64,000 nt of DNA from Straminergon stramineum (lineage: Eukaryota > Streptophyta > Bryopsida > Hypnales > Calliergonaceae): contig OY987264.1 of assembly GCA_963920665.1 (NCBI GenBank), forward strand, positions 25,586,906 to 25,650,905. Direction: 5' to 3'. The notes beneath the pieces are model-generated. The model was given only the letters and a program-made list of their open reading frames with translations, was not told the origin of the DNA and made no database searches. Of this stretch, positions 35,363 through 48,061 are shown in pieces; within the stretch, counting starts at the first letter, position 1; each line of letters opens with the position of its first letter. The position numbers and the translations under genes are program-made.

Positions 35363-36287
35363 TTAACCCCTAAAGGACTAGGGGTATTTTTTTTAAGAGA
35401 AATTGTCTAAACGACCATTTCAAAGTGCATTGTCCAAAAATTGAAAATAATGATTTTTAAATTTAAACCGTACACAAGTGTAATAGACTACCATGACAAG
35501 GTGTTTGGAAAAAACTTAGTCCATTTGACTACATGGAGTGAACGATTATAACATTTGAAGTGGAATTTTTTTTTCATTCTTGTAAAATATAGGGAACAAA
35601 CTTTGAGCCCCTTTGGGGAATTTGTATCTCTCCACCATTGAGTTCTTGTTAGGTACACTCATGCAAAAAACATGAAGCAAATATGGAGTCTAGCTTACTC
35701 TAAGTCATCTTGCAATGCAAGAAGGTTAAGTGAACTAGCAATATACTAGTCATTTTTTTTTATAATTTCTTATGCAATGAGGATTTTTTTTATTTGAAAT
35801 CCAAATGGTGTAAAGTTAGAGATGAAAATTTGGAATATTTGGGGAAAATTTCAAGAACTTTGACTTCACATATTGCAAGAGAGCAAGGCTTGAAGTTAGA
35901 AGAATATGTTTGCCTTATCAAAGCCAACAAAGTTTGACTCCTCTTAGAATGTGATTTAAAAACTAAAATTAGGTTTCTTTTTGGAAAATTTTATGCCATA
36001 TTTTTATTATGTACTAACAAGCCAAATTTCAAAATTCGATGAAGGTTTTAGCAAAATATGTTAGAAAGATGCCCAAATTGTCTCAATTGCCTATATTTTC
36101 CGGGGAGTACAACTTTAGATCCATATTTCCAATCAAAATTCTTTTTAATTTCCAAGAAGGAGTTCAATGTTCCTATCTTGTGTCAAAATTTTGAGAACAT
36201 CCATTAAAAATGGACTTGGTATGATCGTACATGAGTTTCCAAGTGTCCATTGAATTGACATTTGATCCTTAAAGGATTCTTAGGGTT
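35363..36287. mobile_element. Probable TTAA-CCCC family element, right end decayed
   Basis: The left end TTAACCCCTAAAGGACTAGG is clear. The best right-end candidate, GATCCTTAAAGGATTCTTAG followed by GGTT, is a poor inverse copy, so the boundary is tentative. The interior is non-coding. Confidence 0.4.
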
Positions 36288-37538
36288 CACTTTGGACATT
36301 TTCAAGAAATTAATATTATTTTTATCACTGCATATTGCTTGATATCCAACTAGGTTGTCTCACTTTGAGTTTTTGTGCTTGATGAGTCATTCAACAACAA
36401 AGTAAGAAAGTTGGCCTTCAAGGAAACCAACTAATTCCATACCTACTAGAATACAGAGTAATAATCTTGAATGTATTAATGATATCTCTTCAAAGAGTGG
36501 GTATTGTTTCAAATGGAACATAACATGCAACAAATCACTACGACATTTGTCATCAGGTGGAACTTTGGGCAAGCTCTTTTTGTTTGATAGTTTTTCATCT
36601 AAATTCCAAAATTTAAAAGTTGAGAATTTTAAAGGGGAGAAAAAGATTAGTTCCAATCCAATAAGAATCTTCACTTTGTGTATTTGTCAAAAATTGAATT
36701 ATGAACTTGTAATATTAAAATAAACAAGGATCTATTACAAAATTGCAAAAATAAGGATTCATCCTAATGGAACAATTGGATTTTACTTAGGAGGTAGAAT
36801 TGTCAAAGAAGAATATACAAACTTCCACACTCCCATGATTAAAGTTCCAATATCTTCAAACTTTTAAACTTTACATTGTTTGTTTTTATTTTTGTATTAA
36901 AAAGAGTTACTTGTAGGAGTGACACAAGAAAGAACATGGAAAGTGACAAAAAGGGGTAGAAGGACCTTACTCCACCTTTTGAGAAAATTTAACTATCATA
37001 ACTAATGGAAAAAATTTGAAATTTATAGTCAATGAAGATTTTTAGAAATAGTAGACTCTCACCAAAGAAAATCTAGTGAAATCCTTGTTTCTTTGTTGTA
37101 AAAAAAATGGTAAATAACATTTAAATTTATGTCTTAGATCTATATGTCTAAGGTAGTGTAATAATTATCATGTGAAGTGCCTAAATATGACATTCAATTT
37201 TTTTTTAATAATCAATACTTTTAGATATACAACCGTAAAGGGATGGTTTGGTATATCTTTCTATAGAATTACATTGAAGCCCAATAAGAGAATTTGTACC
37301 CATGCATGCAAAAATGGATAAGTTAAAAAATTAAAATTTGAAGATAAATACTAATATAGTATCCAAAATCTAAACTATGTTACATTCATACAAGGATTTT
37401 AGGGGACATGCAAACTTTTTACACCCTAAAGTCCAAAATAGAAAATGAATTTCAAAGTTAGAAACTCATTTGAAATAGTACAAGGGGACAACATATGGTG
37501 TGCACTATAAATAACCATGATCCATTCATACTAAGAGT
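36288..37538. other. Gene-free AT-rich stretch
   Basis: Only short frames are present (up to 95 codons, minus, 36,387-36,674). None is recognisable. Confidence 0.4.
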
Positions 37539-37640
37539 CACTAGTAAGAAACTGAGTTTGTGTATACAATGGAAATGACCAATGAAAAGATTACTAGTGG
37601 GTCAATTTTGTCGTCTACACAAATCACGTTTCTACTAATA
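37539..37640. mobile_element. Possible very small CACTA-like MITE, about 100 bp
   Basis: CACTAGTAAGAAACTGAG and the inverse of the right side (TAGTAGAAACGTGATTTGTG) share TAGTA, GAAAC and TTTGTGTA blocks. The right-most CAC is degenerate and no clean duplication is visible. Confidence 0.35.
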
Positions 37641-37849
37641 AAACAAATTTATCCTAACATCGAGGGCTCCAAATCCATCAGTCACACCTTGTGAAATTCA
37701 CAAGGTGTGTCTTCATGAAAATTCATTCATGTGAAGATTAGCGCAACTAAATGCATTAACAATTCAACCTGCACTAATTTAAAATAGTGTGACTTTGAAT
37801 AATCAGTGTCCCGCTCTCTAATACCAATACCAGGACAAATCAGTGTACT

Positions 37850-38660
37850 TATAATAGTGAGATTTCAATTTTGATTTCGATGGCTGCAGCGTCAAGCTGA
37901 GTGAAAAGAGGGGTCCCTTCTATCACAGAGGACTCCGGACTTCTCTACTTAAGTTACTCATCCCAGTCAGTCACATGGCAAGTTGTTCAATTCTCTGCAG
38001 CAAACTGATGAAGGTTGCGTCTCCGTCATGTCCCAGTGAGTCCAGATATGCACAAATCAATCAATCAATCAACCCATCAACCCATCAATCCATCAATCAG
38101 CAGTCACACTCATTTTCTGCACACAATGGCACTTCCTGCCACACCTCATGAGAGCCTGGCTATTGTAAGTAAGTAAGCTGCTGAAACCTCATTTGTACTT
38201 ACCATGACTAACTTAAACTTAACTTAAATTACTCCTGAAAAGCCAACTGAACTGAAGGGCAAGGACAAGTGCAAGTGGACGGAGTACTTCCCATCAGCCA
38301 TATCAAATCATCCATTTATGACCCTCTTGCAGTCTCACTCACCTTTCAGATGAAAAAACAACTTAAAACTTAAATTAACTTAGGAATTGCAAAATGAACA
38401 ACTTGTACTGGCCATTCCCCACCAAGCTGCTTGCAGCTGGTTGGTATGTATTTCTATCTTTGCAATGAAATTCCGTTTCATTCCTCTCAATGCCACTGTG
38501 ACTCTTAAGTTAGGTCCTTAGTTGCTGAGGTTGTGTCTGGTTTGCCTTCTTTTGTTTAAGAGAAAAAGCAGAATACTTCTTTAAAATAAAATAAAAAAAT
38601 TTCCACTGAGGGCTTGCTCTCCGATTCACTGTACTGTTTCACTTATCAATGGAAATTGTC
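37850..38660. other. GC-richer island rich in AACTTAAGTTA-like words
   Basis: It contains CTTAAGTTACTC, ACTTAAACTTAACTTAAATT and TTAAGTTAGG. A CAAT-type microsatellite (CAATCAATCAATC, then CCATCAA units) lies at 38,054-38,098, and a retroposon core in plus orientation at 38,459-38,481. No gene is seen. Confidence 0.45.
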
Positions 38661-38675
38661 CATGTTTCAAGAAAA

Positions 38676-38727
38676 AAAAAATTTCGTTTCATTTGTGTCA
38701 AAAAAAACAAAACAAAACAAAAAAATT
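38676..38727 (+). repeat. Retroposon poly(A) tail, plus orientation
   Basis: TTTCGTTTCATTTGTGTC is followed by a run of A's and AAAACAAAAC units. This is the clearest example of the tail. It supports reading the minus-oriented copies elsewhere as reverse insertions. Confidence 0.55.
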
Positions 38728-38824
38728 GTACTAATTGGGACACATGATTATTTTTAGTTTACTTGGAAGAAGATAAAAACTAGTTTGTCCATCAACAATA
38801 TTTGGTTTGGTTTGTGGTTAACCC

Positions 38825-39093
38825 TTAACCCCTATGCGTCAGAGCAGAAGTTTTTTGGACGTTGAGAAAATAGGATTTGTGGAATACCAAGTTCATCAAA
38901 TATTATAATCTCAAACTCCGCATGGTGGATTCTCTTCTAAATTGTAGATTCATACTCATTAATAAGTTGCCTTCAAATCTCAATTGTGAAAACTTCAATA
39001 ACCAAGTAGTTCTCAAATTATTTTGGATTTTCTAGATCCAACAAAAAAAATCTCCTCATTTATGTTGTTCTTTTTGTGACGCTTAGGGGTTAA
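38825..39093. mobile_element. TTAA-CCCC family element, short form, 269 bp
   Basis: The left end TTAACCCCTATGCGTCA and right end TGACGCTTAGGGGTTAA are near-perfect inverse copies. The right TTAA (39,090-39,093) is shared with the next element. Confidence 0.75.
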
Positions 39094-39703
39094 AGGATCA
39101 AACCGGTTTTTTTGTGGGCAGTTGTAGATTCTCTACTCTAAAACAAACTTTGAAATCCTTTTTTCAACTCACTTTTCAATATTTTTTGAAAAAATAAAAC
39201 CATAGGATGTAGATTGTTTATTACAACATTATCACTATTGGGATTGGCATTTTTCAATTCCATAACTAAATTCTTAACAATTTAGTATTTTAAATCATTA
39301 TCTAGTTCTTTCTATTCAATATTTTTTTCCTATATGTTGTTAAGTTCCAAATAATCTAAAATTTTCCAAGCATGTACCCAACTTGCCTTGAAGAATGAAT
39401 CCAAAGAAGCACCTCCATTTTGGACATTTTTTCATACAAATGTGACCTTGTAAAGAGTAGCTGCCCTATTTTTTGTAGGGCCAAATAAAGAATTTTTTTC
39501 AATTTGATAGCTAATATCTTGCAATCCACATGGTGGAAATTTCTGAAATTTTTTTCCAAGTTTTTTTAAAAGAGTCTTACAACAAGATCCTTTGGTTACA
39601 TGTATCCAAAAATATTTTTTTTCTAAAATTTGGTACTTGTACTAGAAATGGCAGTTTGGGAACATTTTTGATGAAAACATAGTCAAGGAACTTTAGGGGT
39701 TAA
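39090..39703 (-). mobile_element. TTAA-CCCC family element, long type, copy C (inverted, shortened)
   Basis: It ends CAAGGAACTTTAGGGGTTAA. The interior is the reverse complement of copies A, B and D. About 300 bases next to the left end are missing, so that a TTAAAGGATCAAACC end runs almost directly into the mid-element block. Confidence 0.65.
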
Positions 39704-41600
39704 GTGAATAAAAAAGCACTCACATGGATGAAGATATTAAACTAGATGAAAATTTTGATGATGGGAAAAATCATATTCAAGTCTAAACTTACGATTTCCA
39801 ACAATCAAATTTGCTTATAGTAACTTTTGCCATTTAATAGATAAACTAGCCTATGATAGGTAGAATGACTTGTTTTTCCCATTGGTATTGTTGAAAATTT
39901 GAATTTTTTTCCAAATAAAGACAAATTTGAAAAACGGTTAGAATAATTGAATTTTTTTTTGACAGAGTATGAATTTATAATAAAATTTTGAAGTGTGTTG
40001 TACAATTGGCCCAAAAGAGTCTCTAGACTACTCTAAAACCAATTCAAAGTGTATCTGTAATGGTCATTTTACTCACCTAAACCAATTACAATATTTTTAA
40101 TATGGTTACAACATGGGTGTGTGTGTGTGTGTGTGCTAGTATGTGAGCATAGAATCTATGAGTCCATAAGCCTAGGAGTCTATACTATAGACACTTTCTA
40201 TGGTTATGGGTGTCTATGTTATACATACCTATGCTATAGACACTTTCCATACTATAGTGTATTTATATTGTAGCTACATTTGTTATAAACACCTTAAAAT
40301 GGTTGTAAATATATTCTTAAAACTAAGTTCAAGGCTCATAGGCTCACATCTTTGTACTCTCTAGCTAACGTTGTTGCAACATAAAGCCTTCAAAAAAGTT
40401 ACTTCCTCTAATGAATTTACATTGAAAAGGTAGAAGTTCTTATTGTAGTTACTAATCATTCCATCACCATCATCCAAAACATTGATTGCAGTCACTAACT
40501 CAACCTAGAGTCGCCCAAATCTCATTTATGGACTTTTTTTGGTCATGAATTGATACAAGAATTTAATGGATTATTCCCTTGGTGTACGTGATGGGTCTTT
40601 TGCCTAACATGGGCTGATTTACCTTAGTACAAACTTAGGCTACATACATTAGGAAAATGACCTACAAGAAGACCCATATGACAAACTAGATTATTAATGG
40701 ATTTTTTTATAGTCATTTTTCTAGCCCAAGTTTCCACTACTATAAATGGATGCTTGAGCATTTATCCACTACCAATAGGCCTCGTTATTCTCCAATGATT
40801 AGAGGGGTCGAGCACTATAGAAGTTAATTCAATTAGTGCACCCTAAAATAATAACACTAATTCAAACTATTTTAGAGATTAATGAAATTTGTGAGGCAAA
40901 CTAACATGGTTTTCAAAATGTTTTTTGCAAACTCCATGCAAAGTACTTTGTACTATTTTCATAATCTTTCAAATGGTATATCACTTTCACCCAACTTTTG
41001 TAAAACATTCACAATCATTAGAGATATCACATTCATCCATAATTTATTCAAGTAGGGATTCTTGTTGATGCACACAATAGTCAATGATTATTAGACAATG
41101 TAACAAAATTGTTGGATTTGAGATACGGAGTTTGAATACATCTATGAGATTCCTACAACAAAGATATAATTAAGATATATTATTTTAGGATACTACTAAT
41201 AAATGATTTGAAATGCAAATATTTTTAACAAATTATTAATTCCAATAACTCTAGTAAGTCTTGTACCTATAAAGCAATTGTATCATTCATCAGAGTATCT
41301 CCAAAATCTACAATGTCACAAGCTTAGTTGATCATAAGAAACCACCAAACAAATATTCTACCAAATATAAGATTAATGAGGCCAATTACTTTTCTTTACT
41401 TCACAATGGAGGTATTCATGGATGTTTTGGTTGTTTGATGTCCATAACGAATCTTCTTGCACCTATTTTATGTTCTTTTCTAATACACTTTCAATGATAA
41501 CACTATCAAGTTCTAATAAAACGAAAATAAACTAACTCTTTATATGCTTATGAAGGGTTCATGTGGCAATTCTTTTAATCTACTCTCATTGCACTGAATG
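39704..41600. other. Gene-free stretch with TG microsatellite
   Basis: A TG dinucleotide run lies at about 40,116-40,135. It is followed by loosely repeated CTATAGACACTTTC words to about 40,260. No gene is seen. Confidence 0.5.
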
Positions 41601-44030
41601 TCTCTGGAAAGAAAGAAAAGTACTTGAATTATTTATTAAAACAATATCTTGGAACCAGAAAGCACTTTGAAAATGAGTGATTTTAATATTTGATAATAGC
41701 AAAGCAATTCAAATAATTTCAAGGAAGCTGCTGATTTAGGCTCCAGAAAATCCTCGGCAGAATTTAAAGTTTGCAGATAGCAAACATATATAAAATATAT
41801 AACTTTGCCTTTAAGCTTACAGACATTGACCACCACATTTTTCAATACCCATACCATTGTCCATGCACAAATAGGCAAACCAAGATGGCTAGGAAGACTT
41901 GGAGTATATGCAACAAATGTTTTGTGACCTATGCCAATTCTAAATGCTATGTCCACTAATTTCCTAATGAAGTATCACTTCAATCTTCCTCTGTGGTTGT
42001 ACAATACAGCATACTCTCAAAATTGTAACAGCAGGAGAAAGTAGTAAACCCATGCCAATTATTCAAACCAAGGCACACTATCATTATGGAAATGATTGCA
42101 AATTTCTAGCAGACCATATACATGCATAATTCCAACAATTGTCAATCAGTATACTCAGCACTAAAAAGGAAAAAAAACAGCCAGAAATTCCAGCTACACA
42201 ACATAAGCATAAAAAATTCACATACCAGCTGACCAATTTGGAGATAACGTAGCTTCACAATGACAAAAAATGATTGTGTCATTGTGGATCTCAAATACTG
42301 AATCAAATACTGACAACTAACAATTTCCAAGCACAATAATGCACACCACAGGAAAAAGCCATGTTTAACCCAGCTGCTCATTCACCTAGAGAACCAATGT
42401 ACATGACCTACTCCTATGCTTTCATCTCCCAAGTGAGAACATGATTCCAATAATAACCAGTGCACAGATAGATCAACACAAGATATCATGTGAATATCAT
42501 GTAAAAACCTCAACTTCCTATATTTTAGCCCAGATTTATGCTGTACAGTTATCAAACGAGTGAGATAGTTGATCTTCAACTTTGCCACTTGAGTTCAAAA
42601 TCATGTAAGTGTTCTATATTGTAGGTGATAAGCTACATGTTTGAAGTAGAAGAAAGTTGAAATGATCTTCAACAGTAGCATACTAATATAGAATGACTTA
42701 GCTCTGATTACAGCAGACTAACCTAGAATGCATGACACCTAAGAACCTATTGTGATTTAGGTTATCAATTAAAATGGATGAACACATCTCAAGTTACACC
42801 AAAAGATACCCAATGTTTTAGTCAAAATGGGCATATCATGACATCTGAAGATCAAAAAGCAGAATTGTAAGGCACTCACACTTGCTTCTATAGCTGCTGC
42901 TTGATACCAATTGCTATAACTGCAACCAAAAGAACAGGTCAAGCTCATCAGAAATTTCAAAGTGAAATGTGGAGTCAATCGACACAGTGCTGTTCAAATC
43001 CAATTAAAATGAACTCCAACAATTCATGTAGGGGCTCATCTCCAAGTTCAAGAAGTGCAACAACATTGATACTAGCGCTGTGGCCATACGAAAGCTGATT
43101 GTGCGACTGAGTGAGTAAACCCCAAAACCATTTTGCCGAAATATATTTGTTAATTTCCTCAATTTGAGCTTTCGCTTAATGAGGAATCTGAAGCTGTCTT
43201 CGTGGTTTCTACAGTGCCATGACAATGACTCTTGCAGGAGAGGGGTGCATGCCGAACTTCTCTAGTCAAATTGGATAATTTTCTGTCAACATTGTGTATT
43301 TGGATCCTTCAATCTGAAAACTCAAATACACAGAATTTTTTTTTCAGAGCTCCACAACTTCTTCAAAATTATCGCGCTTAAGAACGTGAGACTACTCTGC
43401 AGCCAAGACGAGATGTACACAAAGTAGAGAGCCAACGAGGCGATCAAGACCAAACCAGAACCAAAACTCTCGATACTAGATTAAGACTTTTAAACCCCAA
43501 TTAGGGTTTCACGCCAATTCCCTCACCCATTCTATCTTCTTCATTCATCTCGTGAATTTTATTATACAATGATTTATGAAAATTGTGCACACCTGACTAT
43601 GTTGCAACTATCGATCGATCAAACATTCCGTAAAATTTTAAAATCCTAAATAAGGTTCGATCCCAAACCAGCAACTCCATCACCCGCTTCATCTTCTTCA
43701 CCTTTGTCACATCAATTCCTACACTCACCAATTCACAAAGAACTGTATATAGGCTGTCAAACCGGCCTGATTCCGTTGCAATCGATTAAAACAATCTGTT
43801 GAATTTAGCAAACCTAGCTCGCAATCAAGGCAACCAATACACGCGCAAATAGTAAAGTAATTTGCTCCGATCGGTTCTTCCTGCAGCTCTGTCGACAATT
43901 GCAATGCACTCCCTCTCGCCACCTCATCTCCGCGGAAAGTGTCCAAGTATGCTAATTTTGGAGCTGACGCCGCCGCCGACCAACACGAGTTTCATTATAC
44001 AATCCAGGTAAACCTTGTGATAGAAAATAT
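41600..44030 (-). other. Possible unrecognised or decayed spliced gene, minus strand
   Basis: This stretch lacks the dispersed repeats seen elsewhere and is T-rich on the minus strand, as plant introns are. Candidate exon pieces are a segment at about 43,010-43,100 that would follow an AATCAG acceptor and reads SYGHSASINVVALLELGDEP and HELLEFILIGFE, and a 40-base segment at about 42,878-42,917 between TTGGTTGCAG and GTGAGT that reads YSNWYQAAAIEAS. I do not recognise these and could not chain them into one open model, so no function is given. A spurious signal is possible. Confidence 0.25.
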
Positions 44031-44039
44031 CACGCATTA

Positions 44040-44442
44040 GAGCATCGCCACTGTTGCCCAGTATATGGGCCCGGCCCGGCGGTTGCTGAGCCGGAAGTGA
44101 TGTCGCCCCCCACTGCACTCACGGACGGTGAAATTTTGGCCGGCCCACTCAAATTCATCTTTTGGCACGCCATCTTCTCGTGTCATTTTTGGTTATACTG
44201 AGCTGCAATTTTGGGTATCCTCGAGGAACAATTGTCAGCTTTTTGTCTTATCTATCTTGTTGGGATGTGAGGAGACCCGCCAACATGATACGTGCATGAA
44301 CAGTAATGCAAAAAGAAACATACCTCAGTGCTATGGCATGGAAGAGTGGGGGACCAACAAAACCCAGTGTCTAAATCCACGAAGTCAACACAGCACAACT
44401 CCTTTGCTGAGTCACATTTCTTGCTAAACAGTAGCGATGCTC
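44040..44442. mobile_element. MITE with TTA duplication, copy 2 (403 bp, inverted)
   Basis: It is flanked by TTA at 44,037-44,039 and 44,443-44,445. The ends GAGCATCGCCACTGTT and the inverse of AACAGTAGCGATGCTC match. The interior is the reverse complement of the copy at 28,426. Confidence 0.82.
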
Positions 44443-44445
44443 TTA

Positions 44446-44959
44446 GAGCATACTCATGTTGGCCACCCATACTCGCCAAACTTGGCAAGCTCAAATTTTT
44501 CATCTAATTTTGAAGAGCCCTTGTAGGAGGTCGCTCATCTCCAACTAGACTCCCATTCCCGCAACTTAGGCTGTTGAATTTCCGATCAGTTGTGGTGTAG
44601 TTGACAGCTCATGTAGAGCAAGAATAGTAAATGTAGCAAAAATCTCAAAAAGGTGAACATTGAAAGCATTCAATGATCACAACATGTACATTGAAAGCCA
44701 CAACGATCACTTATATTGGTTTTCTAACTAGCTTATGGTTGGAAATAGGTTTGCCTACATATTAAGAATGGGGCAAACAAAATCTCATGGAAAAAACTCA
44801 TCATAATTTTGTTTTTGAGGAAAAAAATGTAAAAAATTAAGAAATCCTTCTAAAATCTATTTCTATACATGGGAAAAAAATCCTCAACCTTCCCTAAACT
44901 AGCATGCTGCAAATAAGCTGAATTGCTTAAGTGATTGGAAATGGGTGATCATCTTGATA
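44446..44959. other. Gene-free stretch between two MITE copies
   Basis: It begins GAGCATACTCATGTTGG, which resembles a MITE end, but no partner was found. No gene is seen. Confidence 0.4.
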
Positions 44960-45327
44960 AAGCATTGCCACTGTTTAGCAAGAAATGTGACTTGGCAAAA
45001 TCACAACATGGCTCCATAGAATGCTTGGTCTTTTAGCGATTGCTCCTGCACAAGAGTTGGTGTGCCATATTGTTTGCCCACATCTCTCCTCTTCGCATCA
45101 TGACAAGTTAGATGATGACAAAATCTGACAATTGTTCCTTGAGGATACCTGACAATTGCAACTTAGTAAATAAAAAACTAACATGGGAAGATGGTGTGCC
45201 AAACCATATTTTCAAGAAGGCCAACCATAATTTCATTGTCTTTAAGTCAACAATGGGGGGTGACATCACTTCCAAGCTCAGCAACTACCGTACCAGGCCC
45301 ATATATTGGGCAACAGTGACCATGCTC
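44960..45327. mobile_element. MITE of the TTA family, copy 3 (368 bp)
   Basis: It has AAGCATTGCCACTGTT and GGGCAACAGTGACCATGCTC ends and the shared interior (ACAATTGTTCCTTGAGGATA). The right flank is TTA; the left is ATA, so one duplication has mutated. It is more diverged than the other two copies. Confidence 0.7.
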
Positions 45328-45662
45328 TTATTTTCCTTGTCCCTCACTCTTACTCACCATATACAACTCATTAACAGTCAAGTCACCACGCATCAAGTAG
45401 AATAAAGGGTAAAGCAACTATACTTAGGATGAACAATGATTTCAAGGACCATTGTTTGATACGCTAGTATAGAATGTCAAGAGAATATTGTGAGGGGCAT
45501 AACACTTTTCATTCATATTTGAAGAGTGCTAAACCCATAGTGCATCAGGGTGGCCATGCTATTCTTCAATCTCTTATACCAATTGAATTGCCCCTTGCAC
45601 ATCAAGTCTAGTCAAGTAGCTAGGTTTTGAGTGTATTTTTGAGAACCTTTGACATTTAATCC

Positions 45663-46759
45663 TTAACCCCATATGGACCAAGTAGTAGTCCAAATTTCCA
45701 AAATTGTGAAGATGTATTATAAAATTCAATTTCGAAGAGCAATAAAATGGCATCTCTCCCATAATCAGTTACAAATAGATTATTCCTACATCTTAAGTAC
45801 TTAAGCAAACATTTTTTTCGGTTGAAATTATAAAAATTATAAAAATTATAAATGATCTATATAAAATATGCAAAGTGTTGTTGTCTCAAGATTTAAATTT
45901 ATTTTCACCCCTAAGTGACCTATCAAGAAAATACTTCTAATTATTAAATATGGATAAAGAATAGGTAATAGTCAAATTTTTTCATAAACCTTGATTTCTC
46001 AATGTATTTAGATGTGTTGCAAACTAAGGAAAAAAATACTGAATTTTTGTGATGAGTATGCATACAAATTTTGTAGTTTTAAATTCCGAGGTTACAAGCA
46101 TGAAATTGAATTTGAGGTTTTCATTATAAAATAAAATATTGAAACTTACAAAAATTTAACTATTTGAATAAGAACTTTGTTTAACATTGAAAAGTTTGGA
46201 GCACATTTGCATAGAGATTGTTAGAAACTCCCTCTTTATATTGTAGTGCCAAAAAAATGAAAAGAATAATTTTCTCAAAAATTCAATTATATAAATTTGT
46301 ACTAGACTACTATGGGATTGAAAGGAAATTTTTTCAGTAACTTTGATGTAGATTGAAAGATTATAGCATTTGCAATTATAAGAAAAAAAAACTCATACTT
46401 TGCATGACATAGACACCAAACTTTAACTTCTCTTAGAGTGAAATATTTAAACTACTCATGGATTATTTGGAAGGTTCATCCTATATTATATTAGTTATAT
46501 ACCAACAATATTTCAAAAGGAAAAGAGGAGTTTGGCACATGTTGTCCAAAGTTGTCCAAATTGCTTGAAAAAATTTGAATAACATAACTTTTGATTTGGG
46601 CATCCAACAAAAGAAAAAAATAGTTTATTTTGCTAAGTAAAAATATATGGCCACATCTTTTTGTCAAAATTTAGAAAAATTCATTTAAATTTGACTTTCT
46701 AGGAACCAACTTAAATTTTCAATTGGTCATTCCATGTCCACTTGTTCCTTAGGGGTGAA
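45663..46759. mobile_element. TTAA-CCCC family element, about 1.1 kb
   Basis: It begins TTAACCCCATATGGACCAAG and ends CCACTTGTTCCTTAGGGGTG then AA. The ends are inverse copies with mismatches. The interior has the shared GATTGAAAGATTATAGCA-type block and no coding frame. Confidence 0.55.
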
Positions 46760-47249
46760 TTTTTGAATAATCTATTTTAATTTATATAATTCAATTGGCA
46801 ATTAAATCAAACTTAGATGTTATTATAGTAGAATAGTAGAAAAAATTGAAAAATCCAATTGTATAAATGACAAGTCATAATTCTCCACAATAAATCCTTC
46901 TTTGCCAATCATTCAAGTTGTGGAAGTCATATGTAATTGTATCTTAATTTTGGTCAAAATTATAGGCATTTAGAGGTTAATTAATTTTACATTTATGAAT
47001 GTTCGTGAAATTAGTAATGATTGATAATAATCTTCATCTTTTCAAAATTCCTGAATTTAACATTAAATACATGATCTTTGAATAATATTTGTTCTTATCC
47101 ATATTAAAAAAGTTTGATTATAATATTCTTATTTTTTAATTAACAAATTCAAATATTTAAATATTTATCAATTTAAATACTTTTTGATATTGTAAAAATA
47201 AACATTGTTGAAAGTTAGTCAACAATTATATAATGGTTGCACGATCCAT
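46760..47249. other. Gene-free AT-rich stretch
   Basis: Nothing recognisable is present. Confidence 0.45.
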
Positions 47250-48061
47250 TAATCCCTAACTACCCAATTGACCGTATATGGTTGATCTAAAATTTCAAGC
47301 TCATTTGGAGATGGGTAGTTAAATTCTTGTGACTAGTTTAAAATTTTTTACGGGCAGTTTCAAAGGTTAACTACATAAATTTTTTATTTTTCACAAAGAA
47401 AGGCAAATAATTAATTTTTGAGAGGTCCTCAAAGGTATATATGTATCTTAGTGGAAGAATAAAGCTTACAAATTTTACTTGATTTCTTGGCTTTGAGCAA
47501 AGCTTGCCAATTTCACTTGATTTGAGATCTAAAAAATTGTACTTATCCATTTGCTTTGAAAATGAATCCCAATGGAAAGAGTAAAGTGTTATTCACCATT
47601 GAAAATTTAAACATGCAAATGTTGATTTGGAGTTACTTGCGAATTCTACTTATAAAAAAAATTGCATTCCAACAATTGCAAGGTGGATTGTGTAATGAGT
47701 TTGATAGCTCTTCATTTGAACTTAAGGTTTTTGGAAATGCAATTTAGTGTGCTAACACAATTTTTAGTTGGTCATGTCACCTCCAATCCCAATAAAATCT
47801 TATATGCAAATTTCTGAAACATTGTGGGGAGGAGTAGCATACTAAAAATAGAAAATGTACATTTCTCTTGTTATAATCTCACATCTTCTATTCAATTTTG
47901 CTCTCAAAATTGGTAAGCTTACTAATAAGCAAGCTCTTTAGACATCCATATGATTAGATTTAGAAAAAAAAACATTTTTTAGGGTTGCGGATAACTATAA
48001 GCCTATGCTATTTTTTCATAGTCAAAACATACTTGGAAAGGCTTGGGCATTTAGGGGTTAA
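47250..48061 (+). mobile_element. TTAA-CCCC family element, tandem pair, first (812 bp)
   Basis: The left end is TTAATCCCTAACTACCC and the right end is GGGCATTTAGGGGTTAA. The interior matches the next element along its length (CATATATGGT-type block, GAGAGGTC, GATTTGAGATCTAA, CAATTGCAAGGTGGATTGTG). The last four bases, TTAA at 48,058-48,061, are shared with the next element. Confidence 0.72.

Noticed and set aside
38054..38098. CRISPR-like repeat
   Set aside because: CAATCAATC/CCATCAA units are a simple microsatellite with no spacers.
40116..40135. TG run as a regulatory element
   Set aside because: It is a plain dinucleotide microsatellite with no gene nearby.
43924..44028. Minus-strand frame beginning MKLVLVGGGVSS, like the start of CTP synthase
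   Set aside because: The similarity covers only about a dozen residues. The P-loop that should follow is absent and the frame ends after 23 codons.
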